In this document: positions 62,742 to 64,000 of the stretch, one piece after another
Position numbering within the stretch: the stretch's first letter is position 1
Layout of the letters: each line of letters opens with the position of its first letter
Assembly: GCA_033391075.1 (NCBI GenBank)
Contig: JAWPMV010000001.1
Coordinates: 186,001-250,000 of the forward strand
Direction of reading: 5' to 3'
Length of the DNA stretch: 64,000 bases
Source: Bacteroidia bacterium
GTDB taxonomy: Bacteria; Bacteroidota; Bacteroidia; J057
The notes under the pieces: model-generated
Told to the model about the DNA's origin: nothing
The model's database searches: none
What the model saw: only the letters and a program-made list of their open reading frames with translations
Translations under genes and position numbers: made by a program

Positions 62742-64000
62742 CTATTTCCTCACCCTCGGTGTCACATGCCGATTCATAAATACCTTCCCGCTCACACAGT
62801 CGCTGCTGATATTGGCGTCTGTGAAATTATCTGAAGAGGTATAATTGATCTCGCCGGATTCGGCTGAGGTTTCCAGGCTATTGACAAAGCCATTAGCGCC
62901 ATAGGTGCCGGCGATGGTACTATCAGATTGAGGGCTGACTCCATGACCAGCTTCTTCGGCATCCGAACAGCCATCTCCATCTGAATCTAAATCCAGGTGA
63001 TTGGGAATTCCATCATTATCGGGATCGAGACTACTACAAACTCCCTGTGCATTGAGGGTACAGAAATCGCTATCCGCATAATTTAAGGTTCCGTCATTAT
63101 CGTCATCATCACTGGGATCTCCTCCTATGCAGCTAAATCCACTCGAACCTCCTCCTGAGGCTGTGAAATTCTCGCTTTTGGAGCTGCTGAAACTTCCTAC
63201 GCCAGAACTGGATCCTCCAGCGATACTTGTTCCATCGACGAGTATTTCATAATAGCCTGTACCATAACTGCAACACATCCCATCGCCATAGGAATCGGTG
63301 ATAGTAAAGGTGAAATCATCCGGATCGCCTGTATAGGTGTAGGTGTTGTAATCATAGCTGGAATATGTATTGGATGAGACGCTAAGAACCGTGCCTCCCG
63401 AATTGGATAGCGACCAGCCGGTTTCGTATGCATAATAATCTGTCTGGATTCGAATTTCTATGCTCACGCTGGAAGATCCTCCACTTGAAGAGCTGCAACT
63501 TTCGTACACATCCAATATTCCGTCATTATCATCGTCAATATCTACATTGTCCCAAATTCCATCATTGTCCTGGTCAACAACAGGAGGTGTATCTACGAGT
63601 TTCAGGACGACTGCACCCGTATCTATACATCCATTTCCATTAGAAATGCTGTATTTAAATGAGAGTAAAGTATCAGCATCCACAAAATTGGTACCTGGAG
63701 CTGTATAAGTAAATGCTCCTGTGCTACTATTATCCAGGGTGACGCTTCCTTTTTCTGGCTGGGAAACCAGGGCAAAGGTAGTTGTACCTGTAGAGGCCAA
63801 ATCTGAACCGGGAAGGGTAGAGGAAACATTGGCTGTATCATCTACACTGATATTTAGTCCCCCCCAAACCATTACTCTATGATTCCCTCTATCGGCTACG
63901 ACCAGATATCTTCTGTGATCATATTCCAGAAAATTACCTCCCCGAGGATTGTTGAGGCTGGTACTATTTGTTCCCGAACTGGAGGAGGTAAAATTACTCT
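62742..64000 (-). CDS. Secreted NHL-repeat / thrombospondin-type-3 protein, C-terminal part (runs off the window)
   Basis: The reverse frame is open from the window edge to a stop at 62742, about 418 codons; the ATG at 63872 is internal. The visible N-terminal part has an NHL repeat ([32 protein letters not shown]). It is followed by a cadherin-like beta domain ([20 protein letters not shown]), Ca-binding type-3 repeats ([38 protein letters not shown]), and a Ser/Gly/Tyr-rich insert (~residues 175-285 of this part). The final residues are [11 protein letters not shown], with no recognisable T9SS sorting domain. Extracellular, function unknown. Confidence 0.86.
   Translation of the reverse strand, partial: SNFTSSSSGTNSTSLNNPRGGNFLEYDHRRYLVVADRGNHRVMVWGGLNISVDDTANVSSTLPGSDLASTGTTTFALVSQPEKGSVTLDNSSTGAFTYTAPGTNFVDADTLLSFKYSISNGNGCIDTGAVVLKLVDTPPVVDQDNDGIWDNVDIDDDNDGILDVYESCSSSSGGSSSVSIEIRIQTDYYAYETGWSLSNSGGTVLSVSSNTYSSYDYNTYTYTGDPDDFTFTITDSYGDGMCCSYGTGYYEILVDGTSIAGGSSSGVGSFSSSKSENFTASGGGSSGFSCIGGDPSDDDDNDGTLNYADSDFCTLNAQGVCSSLDPDNDGIPNHLDLDSDGDGCSDAEEAGHGVSPQSDSTIAGTYGANGFVNSLETSAESGEINYTSSDNFTDANISSDCVSGKVFMNRHVTPRVRK

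Overview
The window looks like a contiguous chromosomal stretch of a free-living, probably marine or aquatic member of the Bacteroidota. Evidence seen in the sequence: a secreted protein with the gliding-motility/type IX secretion (T9SS) C-terminal sorting domain, a TonB receptor with a carboxypeptidase-like N-terminal domain, LytS/LytTR two-component genes, AraC regulators with membrane-embedded N-termini, many Bacteroidota-style lipoproteins, and almost no Shine-Dalgarno signals. Cytophagales- or Saprospirales-like lineages are plausible, but the order cannot be fixed from this window. Both ends cut through genes: an ABC permease on the left and a secreted NHL/thrombospondin-type-3 protein on the right.

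Layout. 0-9 kb: an ABC-2 ATPase/permease pair, a CE2-type esterase, a long-chain acyl-CoA dehydrogenase behind a paired palindromic operator, a GTDC1/QTMAN-like glycosyltransferase, and a glycerol-3-phosphate acyltransferase overlapping gpsA. 9-16 kb: an orphan metacaspase-like protease, small envelope proteins, a class C beta-lactamase-like hydrolase and a membrane AraC regulator. 16-21 kb: tRNA-Pro(GGG) with a strong terminator, a MerR gene with a disrupted start, an M23 peptidase, alaS and a TerC protein. 21-27.5 kb: a GH9 hydrolase, an HGSNAT-like acetyltransferase and a polysaccharide deacetylase, which together suggest glucosamine-polymer processing, then a T9SS cargo protein. 27.6-39 kb: a 1498-residue hybrid kinase, a LytTR/LytS pair, and a divergent ABC ATPase with a permease-M1 peptidase fusion that is paralogous to the truncated pair at the left edge.

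39-64 kb: an amidase, mmsA, an AraC regulator, a putative metal-uptake operon (His-rich protein, lipoprotein, TonB receptor, GNAT), and an operon of secreted amidohydrolase, YkvI-like carrier, NhaC antiporter and Cys/Met-type PLP lyase. Then come an AraC regulator with a lipoprotein and S41 protease, a beta-hydroxyacid dehydrogenase, and an AraC regulator divergent from a GMC oxidoreductase and ALDH.

The most unusual structure is a family of four intergenic elements between 53.9 and 62.7 kb, made of tandem 8-mers (consensus GGTGTTCT / AGTGTTNT) facing their own reverse complement. Three are gene-free hairpins. The fourth (57091-57603) carries in its loop a four-helix-bundle protein of the 23S rRNA intervening-sequence (S23/IVP) family. 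Three of the four begin 0-3 nt after a stop codon. This resembles a 23S rRNA intervening sequence located between protein genes, with gene-free relatives nearby, and is my best candidate for an undescribed element.
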